Below, in pieces: positions 8,031 through 16,690 of a stretch of DNA of 64,000 nucleotides. The stretch spans positions 8,767-72,766 of the forward strand of contig JBJXHC010000118.1 of assembly GCA_046160825.1 (NCBI GenBank), read 5' to 3'. This stretch comes from JBJXHC01 sp046160825. GTDB lineage: Bacteria > Bacteroidota > Ignavibacteria > UBA10030 > UBA6906. The notes beneath the pieces were generated by a model that saw only the letters and a list, made by a program, of their open reading frames with translations, was not told where the DNA came from and made no database searches. Each line of letters starts with the position of its first letter. Position 1 is the first letter of the stretch. The translations under genes and the position numbers were made by a program.

Positions 8031-10603
8031 TTGGCCAAACGATTTCGCACTACAAGATTCTCGAGAAACTGGGTGAAGGTGGTATGGGCGTGGTGTACAA
8101 AGCCCAGGACACAAAACTCGACCGCATTGTTGCGCTCAAGTTTCTCCCTCACCATCTCACAACCAATGAGGCGGAGCAGGCGCGCTTTCTTCAGGAGGCA
8201 AAAGCGGCCTCGGCACTCAACCACCCGAACGTCTGCAGCATTCATTCCATCGGAGAGCACGAAGAACGCAATTTCATCGACATGGAACTTGTCGAAGGAG
8301 AGACGTTGCGGCAGAAAGTCCTCGTGCGGGTGGACGGCCGTCCGCCCCTACAGGTGAACGATGCGATTGGGTATGCAATCCAAATCGGGGAGGCATTGCA
8401 TGAAGCACACTCGAAGGGAATAGTCCATCGAGACATCAAATGCGAGAATATTATGGTCAACACCCGGAACCAGATCAAGGTGATGGATTTCGGGCTTGCG
8501 AAGTTGAAAGGCTCACTCAAACTCACGAAGGCCTCCTCTACTGTCGGCACGCTCGCCTACATGGCGCCCGAACAGATTCAAGGTGGCGAGGTTGACGGAC
8601 GCTCGGACATCTTCTCGTTTGGCGTTGTGTTGTTTGAAATGCTGACGGGCAAGATGCCGTTCCGTGGTGAGCACGATGCTGCAATCATGTATTCCATTCT
8701 GAATGAAGAGAGTGATGCGGTTCAGAAGTACCGGCAGGACGCATCTCCCGAATTGGACCGCATAATTCACCGTGCCCTCGAAAAGGACCCGGCTGATCGG
8801 TACCAGCATGTTGATGACATGGTGAGTGAACTACGGAGATTACTGAAAACATCTGCCCGCGTAGTTCGCCCTGAACAGGGGGAACAGTCAAGAACTCATC
8901 AGACAACGAATTTTCCCTTTGAATCGCCAGGTAAGTCAAACGCGAAGTGGTGGATTGGCGCAACCTCTGCTGTAGTTCTTGCGATAGTAGCATGGTTCCT
9001 CTTCTTTGGCAAGCCCCCTCAAGCTCCCCTCGAAGCCATGGAATTCTCCAGGCTGACTTCTAACGGGAAAGTTGCAGAAGCAGTTGTCTCGCCGGATGGC
9101 AAATACCTGGTCTATAGCAGGGAAGATGCGGGAAAAGTAAGCTTATGGATCCGTCAGATGGCTACAGGCAGTAACGTACAGATTTCGTCGCCGGCCGAAG
9201 AAGGATTATGGGGATTGACCTTCTCGCCGGACGCAAATTTTCTTTATTACAACCAGTGGGACAAGGAGAGTAAAACTCATAACGTGCACCAGATTCCGGT
9301 TTTGGGTGGCCATCCAAAAAAAATTATGGAAGATGTTGCAGGCCCAATCTCACTTTCACCGGATGGAAAGAGGATGGTGTTTTACCGTTGGATTGTAGGG
9401 ACTGCTGAAGGCAGGATAATCGTAGCTCACCTCGACGGCAACGGGGAGCGAATACTGATTAGGGGCAAAGCACCTACGTACATGTCTGCTCCGGCCTGGT
9501 CGCCGGATGGTAACAGCATAGCTTATGCAGGCGGGAGAAATGACTCGGTGAATATACTTACAGTACCGCCGGAGGGGGGAACGGAGAAACAGGTTTCCGA
9601 GAAGAGTTGGTTTGGTGTCGAAGGATTGGTTTGGCTGGCAGACGGCAGTGGTCTGGTACTGACCTCTAAATCTCAGATCTGGCAGGTCGCTTATCCGGGT
9701 GGAGATGCACACAGAGTTACCAATGATCTAAATACCTATGGGAGGGTTAGCGTCACCGCAGACAGGAAAATGCTGGTCACGGTGCAATCCGAAATCCTCA
9801 GCAATATCTGGGTGCTGCCCGGGCTGGAGACCGAGCGCGCCAAAAAGGTTTCCGATGATGTGTCAGGCGGAGCCTCTTGGACACCGGATGGAAAAATAGT
9901 ATATGGCTCCAACGCGAGCGGCCGTCCAGAAGTATGGACCATTGACGCAGATGGCAGCAATACCAGACAATTGACCAATGATATCCAACTGGGGGGAACG
10001 CCACGGGTTTCATCGGATGGACGGTATATTGTTTTCACCTCATATCGGCCTCCGAGCAGCAACGTATGGCGAACGGAAATAGATGGCAGTGGGCTCAAAC
10101 AGCTTAGCAAAAGCAACTATGACGGTGAATCGGTTATTTCCCCAGACGGTAAATGGGTGATTTATGGCTCGGCGAAGGACAATTTCTTTCTCTGGAAGGT
10201 GTCTATTGAAGGGGGAGAGCCGGTTCGATTGACCGATAAGCATTCCCATAGCCCTGCAATCTCACCGGACGGAAAGTTCATAGCCTGTCTCATTCAGCAA
10301 GAAGAAGATGGAAAAGGACACAAGATAGCCATTCTCTCCTCTGAGGGAGGCTCCCCTCTTAAGATCATAGATAAAGACGTTCAGTTTATATGGATGCCGG
10401 ACGGAAAAGCTCTGTGCTATGCAGAAGTAAACCTGGGTATCACCAACCTTTTCAGTCTGCCTCTGGATGGCGGTCCGCCCAAACAGCTGACAAATTTCAA
10501 GGCCGATTTGATTTTTGCATTCGATTGGTCAAAGGATGGCAAGCAATTACTCGTGGTGCGGGGCACAGTCAAGAATGATGCGATTCTGATCACTAACTTT
10601 TGA
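8027..10603 (+). CDS. Membrane Ser/Thr kinase with beta-propeller (PD40/TolB-like) output
   Basis: This 858-residue protein has a kinase domain (about 9-270; K38, HRD D136, DFG D154), a juxtamembrane linker and one membrane span (about 309-327). The remainder, about 335-858, is a beta-propeller built from SPDGK-type PD40/WD40-like repeats, expected outside the cytoplasm. The alphaD-alphaE loop (about residues 98-108) carries an extra stretch encoded by a palindrome at 8328-8347. Kinase domain and linker are very close in protein sequence to the kinase at 35244 (MAPEQIQGGEVDGRSDIF in both), but that protein has a TPR output. The propeller instead resembles that of 52289-54985. The start is set by the conserved N-terminus and the AGGAGG delivered by the upstream repeat. 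Confidence 0.95.
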   Translation: MIGQTISHYKILEKLGEGGMGVVYKAQDTKLDRIVALKFLPHHLTTNEAEQARFLQEAKAASALNHPNVCSIHSIGEHEERNFIDMELVEGETLRQKVLVRVDGRPPLQVNDAIGYAIQIGEALHEAHSKGIVHRDIKCENIMVNTRNQIKVMDFGLAKLKGSLKLTKASSTVGTLAYMAPEQIQGGEVDGRSDIFSFGVVLFEMLTGKMPFRGEHDAAIMYSILNEESDAVQKYRQDASPELDRIIHRALEKDPADRYQHVDDMVSELRRLLKTSARVVRPEQGEQSRTHQTTNFPFESPGKSNAKWWIGATSAVVLAIVAWFLFFGKPPQAPLEAMEFSRLTSNGKVAEAVVSPDGKYLVYSREDAGKVSLWIRQMATGSNVQISSPAEEGLWGLTFSPDANFLYYNQWDKESKTHNVHQIPVLGGHPKKIMEDVAGPISLSPDGKRMVFYRWIVGTAEGRIIVAHLDGNGERILIRGKAPTYMSAPAWSPDGNSIAYAGGRNDSVNILTVPPEGGTEKQVSEKSWFGVEGLVWLADGSGLVLTSKSQIWQVAYPGGDAHRVTNDLNTYGRVSVTADRKMLVTVQSEILSNIWVLPGLETERAKKVSDDVSGGASWTPDGKIVYGSNASGRPEVWTIDADGSNTRQLTNDIQLGGTPRVSSDGRYIVFTSYRPPSSNVWRTEIDGSGLKQLSKSNYDGESVISPDGKWVIYGSAKDNFFLWKVSIEGGEPVRLTDKHSHSPAISPDGKFIACLIQQEEDGKGHKIAILSSEGGSPLKIIDKDVQFIWMPDGKALCYAEVNLGITNLFSLPLDGGPPKQLTNFKADLIFAFDWSKDGKQLLVVRGTVKNDAILITNF
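8328..8347. repeat. In-frame palindrome in kinase alphaD-alphaE loop
   Basis: GGGTGGACGG is followed at once by its near-perfect reverse complement CCGTCCGCCC (one G-T wobble position). It is translated in frame as part of an extra loop of the kinase at 8027. Unrelated palindromes occupy the equivalent site in the kinases at 10903 and 45904. Confidence 0.75.
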
Positions 10604-10619
10604 GCTTCAAAGCAAATCT

Positions 10620-10766
10620 ATGATTGGACAATCGATTTACTATTACGAGATTCTCGAGAAGCTCCATCTTACAGATGCCAGCCCGCATGCATTCTGGCAG
10701 GGCAGACAAGTCGGAAAAGGTGGGCTCCCTTGTCGAAACATAACGCGTTGGAAAGTAAATGTATGA
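10620..10766 (+). pseudogene. Relic kinase N-terminus, 48-residue frame
   Basis: A diverged kinase start (MIGQSIYYYEILEKL) loses similarity after 15 residues and runs into unrelated sequence. The frame stays open to a TGA that overlaps the ATG of the next relic (10763) as ATGA. It begins 16 bp after the stop of the preceding kinase. No separate repeat of the covarying-stem type is visible inside it, so this is the most decayed member. Confidence 0.55.
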
Positions 10767-10906
10767 TCGGTAGTACTATATCTCATTGTAAGATCCTGGA
10801 GAAATTGGGCGAAGGAGGAATGTCCGAAAATTGCCCACGAACTTCTTTTGTGAGTGGTTGCAATTTTCAGGATCCGCCGTCTTTTTGGCGGAGGTGTGGA
10901 ATATGA
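10763..10906 (+). pseudogene. Relic kinase N-terminus / 47-residue leader frame
   Basis: This second tandem relic begins MIGSTISHCKILEKLGEGGM and keeps one more motif residue set than the others before running into a covarying-stem repeat. Its TGA (10904-10906) overlaps the ATG of the intact kinase at 10903. It follows the relic at 10620 with an ATGA overlap, giving a chain of three overlapping starts. Confidence 0.68.
10826..10891 (+). repeat. Covarying-stem palindromic element, copy 2
   Basis: Left arm GAAAATTGC (10826-10834) pairs with GCAATTTTC (10860-10868) around CCAC (10835-10838) and GTGG (10854-10857). CCGCC (10874-10878) then pairs with GGCGG (10887-10891), whose end forms GGAGGT, a Shine-Dalgarno for the kinase at 10903. 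The arm sequence differs from copy 1 at several positions but stays self-complementary. Confidence 0.82.
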
Positions 10907-13569
10907 TCGGTCAAACAATCTCACACTATAAAATTCTTGAGAAACTCGGCGAAGGCGGCATGGGCGTTGTCTACAAAGCCCAGGACATGAACCTCGACAG
11001 GATTGTCGCACTGAAGTTCCTTCCTTCCCGCCTTTCTGCTTCCGAGGAAGATAAGTCCCGCTTTATGCAGGAAGCGAAAGCGGCTGCGATGTTAAACCAC
11101 CCCAATATCTGCACCATCCACGCAATAGAGGAAATAGACGGGCAACTGTTCATTGTGATGGAATGCGTAGATGGAACCACTCTACGCGAAAGTATCCTCC
11201 GTAAGGGCGAGGTCACCTCGCCCTTACCCTTGAACAACGCAATCTCCTACGCAATCCAAATCGGCGAAGCATTGCAGGAAGCTCACAGCAAGAACATCGT
11301 TCACCGCGACATCAAGTCTGAGAACATCATGGTGAACAGCAAGAACCAGATCAAGGTGATGGACTTCGGGCTTGCGAAGCTGAAGGGATCAATGAAACTG
11401 ACCCGGACATCCAGCACGGTGGGCACGCTTGCCTACATGGCCCCCGAGCAGATTCAGGGTGGCGATGTTGATGCGCGGTCGGATATTTTTTCATTCGGCA
11501 TTGTGTTGTTTGAGATGCTCACCGGCAAATTTCCGTTCCGCGGTGAACATGATGCCGCCATGATGTACTCCATCCTGAATGAAAAACCGGAAAGCCCGCG
11601 GACCTATGTACCCGACATTCCTGAATCTTGTGAGCGCATCATCGAGAAGGCGTTAGAGAAAAACCCGGAAGAACGGTACCAGTCGATTGCTGATCTTTTG
11701 GCCGACTTGCGACGCTGGAAACGTGATTCGGCCGGCACAAGCCGGGTTGAAAGTGGTGCATACAGGTCGATGGGGAGATCTGCAACCGTTCCCATTCAAC
11801 CGCAACGCAGCTCAAAGAAGTGGTGGCTTGTAGGAGGGGTTCTCGGAATCGGAATAATCGCGGCGGTAATTTTCTTCCTTCGTCCGAGTGATTCCGCCTC
11901 ATCCGAAAAGAAAACACTGGCAGTCATCCCATTCACGAATCAGTCCGAACCGGAGCGCGAATACTTTGCCGACGGTATTGCGGAGGAGATTACAACGCGG
12001 CTTTCAAGTCTTTCGGGAATCGGAGTGATTGCCCGTGCAAGTGCGTGGCAGTATAAAGGAACGAAGAAATCGGTCAAGGAAATCGGAGAAGAACTCGGCA
12101 TTGACTATGTCCTCATGGGCACTGTTCGATGGTCGGGCGGGGACGACCAGAGCTTGCAGGTTCGCGTACGTCCCGAATTGATTGATGTCCGGTCGGGACT
12201 TCAAGTGTGGGCCAACACGTTTGACACTCCGTTCAAGAATGCGTTCGCCATTCAATCGGACATTGCGCAACAGGTGGCTCAAGCCCTCAATGTGAACCTT
12301 CTTTCCCCTGAAGCAGCCGCACTCCAACACAAACTTACCTCGAATGCCGAGGCGTACGATTACTTTCTCAAGGGGTTTGAGTACGTCAATCGGTCTTCAT
12401 CGAAGGCAGACCGGGAAATCGGTATTGAGCAATTTGAGCGCGCTGTTGCTCTTGACCCATCGTTCGCCGCGGCGTATGCACAGATGGGCGCTGCTCACGC
12501 AAGTATGTACTGGTTTTACTACGATCGCACACAGGAACGCGTGGAGAAAGCCCGGATCGCTGCCGAGAAAGCCCTTGCCCTCGCTCCCAACCTCTCCGTT
12601 TCTCACGAAGCCATGGGATGGTATCACTATCACACCAAGCTTGACTACGACGCAGCCATCAGGGAATTCTCGATTGCACTTGATCTCCAACCGAACAACC
12701 CGGATATCTCCTATGGTATGGCCGCGGTGCTTCGGCGACAGGGAAAAATGAGTGAATCCGTTGAGCAGTGGAAAAAGACGCTTGCAAGCAATCCGCGCGC
12801 TTCTGAAATAGAGCGGCAATTGGGTGAGACCTTGACTCTGGAAAGAAAATACGAAGAAGCTGATCAGCACTATCGAAACGTGATCGGGTTGGCTCCGGAC
12901 AACGCCACTGTGCATGGCCAGCGCGCACTGAACCTCCTGTTGTGGAAGGGCGATCTTCGTTCGGCGACAGAGGCGATTGACAAAGGGATGCAATACGGAC
13001 GATCGACATCGAGCGAGGATCGACTCCTGTTTTACATGGAATACAAGATTGCTTTGGCCACAGGAGACTTTGCCGCGGCCGAACGGGCAGTGGGACGGAT
13101 GGAAACCACCTTCGGCATGGACAATCAATTTGTTTACTATCCACGTTCATTTCTCCTTGCACAGATCGAGGACTTACGAGGATCGAGTGCAAAGGCCCGA
13201 GTATTCTACCAGAGCAGTCTTGACACAATTCAGCAACGGCTCAAGGAAAACCCCGACGACGAGCGTGCATACAGTTCGCTGGGAATCTCGTACGCCGGCC
13301 TTGGACGCTTTGCGGAAGCGGTAAGTGCTGGCGAGCGCGGACGTGACCTGTTGCCCGTCGAGAAGGAAGCTTGGCGCGGATCCTACCGCCTCATCGACCT
13401 GGCGCAGGTCTATACCATGACTGGTGATCACGACAAAGCGATTGATGTTTTGAAACGCCTTCTATCAATTCCTTCTGATTTGTCAAGTAACTGGATCAAG
13501 CTTGATCCGCAATGGAAGGCGCTGCGCGGTAACAAGAAATTTCAGGCTCTCGTGGAATCGCATTTATAA
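10903..13569 (+). CDS. Membrane Ser/Thr kinase with TolB-N-like domain and TPRs
   Basis: This 888-residue protein has a kinase domain (about 9-270; K38, HRD D136, DFG D154) and one membrane span at about 307-326. A TolB-N-like region (about 338-460, AVIPFTNQS to LMGTVRW) and TPR helices to the end follow. An upstream in-frame ATG at 10831 would add 24 residues encoded by the repeat element. I reject it because the conserved MIGQTISHYK start at 10903 has GGAGGT upstream. Residues about 100-109 (RKGEVTSPLP) are encoded by a perfect palindrome in the alphaD-alphaE loop. It belongs to the same catalytic family as 8027, 35244, 45904 and 52289. Confidence 0.94.
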   Translation: MIGQTISHYKILEKLGEGGMGVVYKAQDMNLDRIVALKFLPSRLSASEEDKSRFMQEAKAAAMLNHPNICTIHAIEEIDGQLFIVMECVDGTTLRESILRKGEVTSPLPLNNAISYAIQIGEALQEAHSKNIVHRDIKSENIMVNSKNQIKVMDFGLAKLKGSMKLTRTSSTVGTLAYMAPEQIQGGDVDARSDIFSFGIVLFEMLTGKFPFRGEHDAAMMYSILNEKPESPRTYVPDIPESCERIIEKALEKNPEERYQSIADLLADLRRWKRDSAGTSRVESGAYRSMGRSATVPIQPQRSSKKWWLVGGVLGIGIIAAVIFFLRPSDSASSEKKTLAVIPFTNQSEPEREYFADGIAEEITTRLSSLSGIGVIARASAWQYKGTKKSVKEIGEELGIDYVLMGTVRWSGGDDQSLQVRVRPELIDVRSGLQVWANTFDTPFKNAFAIQSDIAQQVAQALNVNLLSPEAAALQHKLTSNAEAYDYFLKGFEYVNRSSSKADREIGIEQFERAVALDPSFAAAYAQMGAAHASMYWFYYDRTQERVEKARIAAEKALALAPNLSVSHEAMGWYHYHTKLDYDAAIREFSIALDLQPNNPDISYGMAAVLRRQGKMSESVEQWKKTLASNPRASEIERQLGETLTLERKYEEADQHYRNVIGLAPDNATVHGQRALNLLLWKGDLRSATEAIDKGMQYGRSTSSEDRLLFYMEYKIALATGDFAAAERAVGRMETTFGMDNQFVYYPRSFLLAQIEDLRGSSAKARVFYQSSLDTIQQRLKENPDDERAYSSLGISYAGLGRFAEAVSAGERGRDLLPVEKEAWRGSYRLIDLAQVYTMTGDHDKAIDVLKRLLSIPSDLSSNWIKLDPQWKALRGNKKFQALVESHL
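11201..11227. repeat. Perfect in-frame palindrome in kinase alphaD-alphaE loop
   Basis: GTAAGGGCGAGGT (11201-11213), a single central C, then ACCTCGCCCTTAC (11215-11227): a perfect 13-bp inverted repeat. It is translated in frame between alphaD and alphaE. The same palindrome family occurs outside coding sequence at 43050-43100 (split by a nested repeat) and, with a few changes, at 52213-52237. Confidence 0.88.
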
Positions 13570-13663
13570 CCGAATCTCGGGTCATCGAATTCACAGCGAG
13601 CATCCGATGAATCTTCACGGATCACAAAGGGGTTTAGTATGATCGGTACTACCGTTGCACATT

Positions 13664-13680
13664 ATGCGCCAAAGGCGCAT
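13664..13680. repeat. Small hairpin inserted in frame in the relic
   Basis: ATGCGCC (13664-13670), AAA, GGCGCAT (13674-13680): a perfect 7-bp stem. It lies within the ~30-nt insertion that separates HY from KILEK in the relic kinase start. Confidence 0.65.
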
Positions 13681-13723
13681 CCGCCTGGGGTGGATAAGAT
13701 TCTTGAAAAGCTCGGTGAAGTGC

Positions 13724-13808
13724 CAAACTTCCCCACGAGCGATATTCAGCGAGTGGATGGAAGTTTGAGCATCCCGCCGTTTTCTGGCGGGAGCTGTAGG
13801 AGGCTACG
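13724..13808 (+). repeat. Covarying-stem palindromic element, copy 3
   Basis: CAAACTTCC (13724-13732) pairs with GGAAGTTTG (13759-13767); CCCGCC (13773-13778) pairs with GGCGGG (13786-13791). The terminal hairpin is GTAG (13796-13799)/CTAC (13804-13807) with GAGG in the loop. Relative to copy 1 the terminal stem has a compensatory change (GCAG/CTGC to GTAG/CTAC). Confidence 0.85.
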
Positions 13809-16562
13809 ATGATTGACACGACCATCTCTCACTATAAGATACTAGAAAAGCTCGGTGAAGGCGGCATGGGAGTCGTCTACAAAGCCCAGGACACCAAGCT
13901 CGATCGCCTCGTCGCGCTGAAGTTCCTTCCCTCACACCTCGCAGCCTCCGCTCAGGACAAGACACGATTCATACAGGAAGCAAAGGCTGCCTCGGCGCTA
14001 AATCATCCCAATGTCTGCACGATCCACGACATCCAGGAACATGACGGACAAATGTTCATTGTCATGGAATTCGTTGACGGCCAGACGTTACGGGAAAAGC
14101 AAAACAGCCTTTCTTTTAAACAGGCAGTGGACATAAGTATCCAGATCGCTGATGGACTTGCGACAGCTCACGAGAAGGGTATCGTCCACCGTGATATCAA
14201 GCCCGAGAATATCATGGTGCGCAAGGATGGTATTGCGCAGATAATGGATTTTGGTCTGGCGAAACTCAGAGGCAATGTCTCCCGTCTGACGAAGGAAGGG
14301 AGCACAGTCGGTACAGCAGGATACATGTCGCCTGAACAGGTACAGGGACATGATGCTGACCACCGGAGTGACATCTTTTCGTTCGGTGTTCTGATGTATG
14401 AACTGCTCACCGGACAGCTTCCGTTCAGAGGGGTACATGAGACTGCTCTTGCTTATGAGATCGTCAACGTTGATGCCGCTCCGATGTCCACTGTGAAGCC
14501 TGACATTGATGCGGGGCTTGATGCAATCGTTCTTGATTGTCTGGAAAAAGACCCGAGAGAACGTTGTCAGTCTATTGCCGAAGTTGCACGCGACCTGCGA
14601 AGGGTGAAAAGGGAATCAACGCGTCAACGCGCAAGCCGTATTACGGCTGCACCGGCGTACAATACTTCTGGGGTTCAAGGCCGGGTAAGTTCAGTTCGTG
14701 GCAGTTCCGCAGTGGTTGCGAATGAAGAGCAACTGCCTCGCCCCTCCGTATCGCGTTTGCCGTGGATTGTGAGCGGAGTTCTTTTTCTTATAGCGTCTGC
14801 AGCGATTGGCTACATGCTGTTTCCAAAACCTGTTGTGCCTCCGCCTCCATTACCTGTCACCCGTGCGTATATTCTTCCCCCTTCGAGAGTGAACTTCAAT
14901 GTTTCGAACGGCGGGCATCTCGCTGTTTCGCCGGATGGGAAAAAAATAGCATTTGTAGGATCTGATACAACCGGTTCAAATCAACTCTGGGTTCGCTCTG
15001 TGGAATCGTTAACTCCCGTTCCACTTGCCGGGACGCTCGGGGCAACCCATCCGTTCTGGTCTACCGATGGAAAGTCGCTGGCATTTTTTGCAGGCGGCAA
15101 ACTCAAGAAAATCGATGCCGCAGGAGGACCTGTTGTGACAATCTGCGATGCCGCTGACGGACGTGGAGGGACATGGAACAATGCAGGCATGATCATCTTT
15201 ACCCCGAACTCTCTCGATGCTTTGTATAAAGTTTCAGCCGCCGGAGGGGTTTCGGTAGCGGTCACCAAATTAGACACAGTGAGTAAAATTCAAAGTCACC
15301 GCTGGCCCCACTTCCTTCCCGATGGCAAGCATTTCATATATACGACGCAGGCCGCTGCAACGGGGGCAGAAAGCGATATGGTCAGGATTGCCCGCCTGCC
15401 CGCCGGACCGATGTCGGGCGAGCCGGACGGGCAGGCCTCTCTTGATTCAACGGTCGATTCACTTTTGATGCGAGGGAATTCCAACGTTGAGTACGCGTCC
15501 GGTTATTTGTTGTTCCATCGTCAGGCGATGCTCATGGCACAGCCGTTCGACACGGCAACATTTCGGTTTACCGGCGATGCTGTTCCGATCGCTGAACAAC
15601 TGCAATACAACGACGGGAGAAGCAGAGCCATGTTCTCGGTATCGAACAATGGCGTTCTTATTTATCAGAGCGGCGAAGAACAACAAACAAAGTTTGCGTT
15701 CTTCGACCGTGCCGGGAACCGGCTCAGTCTTCTTGACACGAAATGGCCCAGGGAAGGAAGACTCTCGCACGACGGGAAAAAGATCGCTTACAGGTTTTTT
15801 GATCTGCAAAACCGCCAAAATGATATATGGTTGTATGAAATAAACGGCGGGCGAAGCTCCCGTTTCACATTTGATCCGGCGAACGAGGCGGGTCCATTTT
15901 GGTCGCCTTATGATGATTCTGTTGTGTTCAGTTCAAATAGAAACGGCAAAGTCGATCTCTATATTAAAAGCGCGAATGGAACAGGAACAGAACAATTACT
16001 TGTAAAGTCTGATGATGGTAAATTTGTTACAGATTGGTCGCTGGACGGCAAATACCTGACGTATTCCGCATTGAGCAACCAAAAAACGAAATGGGATTTA
16101 TGGCTGCTACCTCTCTCAGGCGACCGAACGCCGGTACCGTTTCTTCAGACGGAATTTGCCGAGGGCGGCGGAACTTTTTCTCCCGACGGCAAATGGATTG
16201 CATACCAATCAGATGAGTCGGGGAAGGGCGAAGTGTATGTCCGTGCCCTGGATGGAACAGCAGGGAAATGGGGGATTTCTATCAATGGCGGGAATGCCCC
16301 CAGATGGTCGCGGGATGGGAAGACTATTTTTTTTAACGCTGCTCGAAAAGCAATGGGAGCGGCTGTCAGAGTTGTACAATCGGCCATTGTTGTTGATTCT
16401 GTCCGAGCGCTCTTTGATTATGAATCAAGAGGAATCTCAGGAGGCATTCAGGACGTGAGCGGAGACGGGCAGAAATTTCTTTTTATGGTAACGGAGCTTC
16501 ATCAAACGTCGCCGCCGATTACGCTCGTAATAAATTGGAATGAGGAGTTGAAGAAGAAGTAA
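13809..16562 (+). CDS. Membrane Ser/Thr kinase with beta-propeller output
   Basis: This 917-residue protein has an N-terminal kinase domain (K38, HRD D129, DFG D147; activation segment LTKEGSTVGTAGYMSPEQVQG). A membrane span lies at about 317-338, and a PD40-type beta-propeller runs to the C-terminus. It belongs to the catalytic family of 16691, 21771, 43173 and 49374. The propeller carries about 15 extra residues (RLPAGPMSGEPDGQ region, about 529-543) encoded by a palindrome and absent from paralogues, which read ...A-SLD... there. The start codon overlaps the relic stop, and AGGAGG comes from the repeat. Confidence 0.95.
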   Translation: MIDTTISHYKILEKLGEGGMGVVYKAQDTKLDRLVALKFLPSHLAASAQDKTRFIQEAKAASALNHPNVCTIHDIQEHDGQMFIVMEFVDGQTLREKQNSLSFKQAVDISIQIADGLATAHEKGIVHRDIKPENIMVRKDGIAQIMDFGLAKLRGNVSRLTKEGSTVGTAGYMSPEQVQGHDADHRSDIFSFGVLMYELLTGQLPFRGVHETALAYEIVNVDAAPMSTVKPDIDAGLDAIVLDCLEKDPRERCQSIAEVARDLRRVKRESTRQRASRITAAPAYNTSGVQGRVSSVRGSSAVVANEEQLPRPSVSRLPWIVSGVLFLIASAAIGYMLFPKPVVPPPPLPVTRAYILPPSRVNFNVSNGGHLAVSPDGKKIAFVGSDTTGSNQLWVRSVESLTPVPLAGTLGATHPFWSTDGKSLAFFAGGKLKKIDAAGGPVVTICDAADGRGGTWNNAGMIIFTPNSLDALYKVSAAGGVSVAVTKLDTVSKIQSHRWPHFLPDGKHFIYTTQAAATGAESDMVRIARLPAGPMSGEPDGQASLDSTVDSLLMRGNSNVEYASGYLLFHRQAMLMAQPFDTATFRFTGDAVPIAEQLQYNDGRSRAMFSVSNNGVLIYQSGEEQQTKFAFFDRAGNRLSLLDTKWPREGRLSHDGKKIAYRFFDLQNRQNDIWLYEINGGRSSRFTFDPANEAGPFWSPYDDSVVFSSNRNGKVDLYIKSANGTGTEQLLVKSDDGKFVTDWSLDGKYLTYSALSNQKTKWDLWLLPLSGDRTPVPFLQTEFAEGGGTFSPDGKWIAYQSDESGKGEVYVRALDGTAGKWGISINGGNAPRWSRDGKTIFFNAARKAMGAAVRVVQSAIVVDSVRALFDYESRGISGGIQDVSGDGQKFLFMVTELHQTSPPITLVINWNEELKKK
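15394..15436. repeat. In-frame palindrome inside the propeller
   Basis: GCCTGCCCG (15394-15402) and CGGGCAGGC (15428-15436) form a 9-bp stem, with a further CGG/CCG pairing inside. It encodes the extra residues in the propeller of the kinase at 13809. The GCCTGCC/GGCAGGC theme recurs at 21701-21733, 37690-37730 and 52086-52120. Confidence 0.75.
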
Positions 16563-16644
16563 TTGCTGGGGAGGCACTTTAACCACTACGTCAAAAGCAC
16601 GGGTGGTGTTTACGAAGCATCAAGCAATAAGGTCTTCGGTCAAG

Positions 16645-16662
16645 GGGACGAGTTCTCGTTCC
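16645..16662. repeat. Short intergenic palindrome
   Basis: GGGACGAG, TT, CTCGTTCC with one mismatch, in the 128-bp gap between the kinases at 13809 and 16691. This gap has no relic kinase start. The position, about 30 bp before the next ATG, would allow a role in the mRNA leader, but nothing shows it. Confidence 0.5.
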
Positions 16663-16690
16663 AATTCACCAGAACAGAAAAGAGAAACAT

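Larger units (their letters stand above)
13639..13812 (+). pseudogene. Relic kinase N-terminus / 57-residue leader frame
   Basis: The frame starts MIGTTVAHY, is interrupted by ten extra codons containing a hairpin, then resumes KILEKLGE before entering the covarying-stem repeat. It is exactly 30 nt longer than the relic at 7887, so the extra hairpin kept the frame. Its TGA (13810-13812) overlaps the kinase ATG at 13809. The preceding kinase ends about 70 bp upstream. Confidence 0.7.

Noticed and set aside
8328..8347. In-frame palindromes read as sequencing or assembly artefacts
   Set aside because: The frames stay open, several kinases show the same position with different sequences, and related palindromes occur intergenically, so independent real insertions fit better.
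10831..10902. N-terminal extension of the kinase at 10903
   Set aside because: The extra residues are encoded by the palindromic repeat, all paralogues start at MIGxTISHYK, and a good Shine-Dalgarno precedes 10903.
12397..13128. 243-codon minus-strand frame inside the kinase at 10903
   Set aside because: It is a shadow of the TPR-coding region with low-complexity composition and no domain; the plus-strand protein is clearly real.
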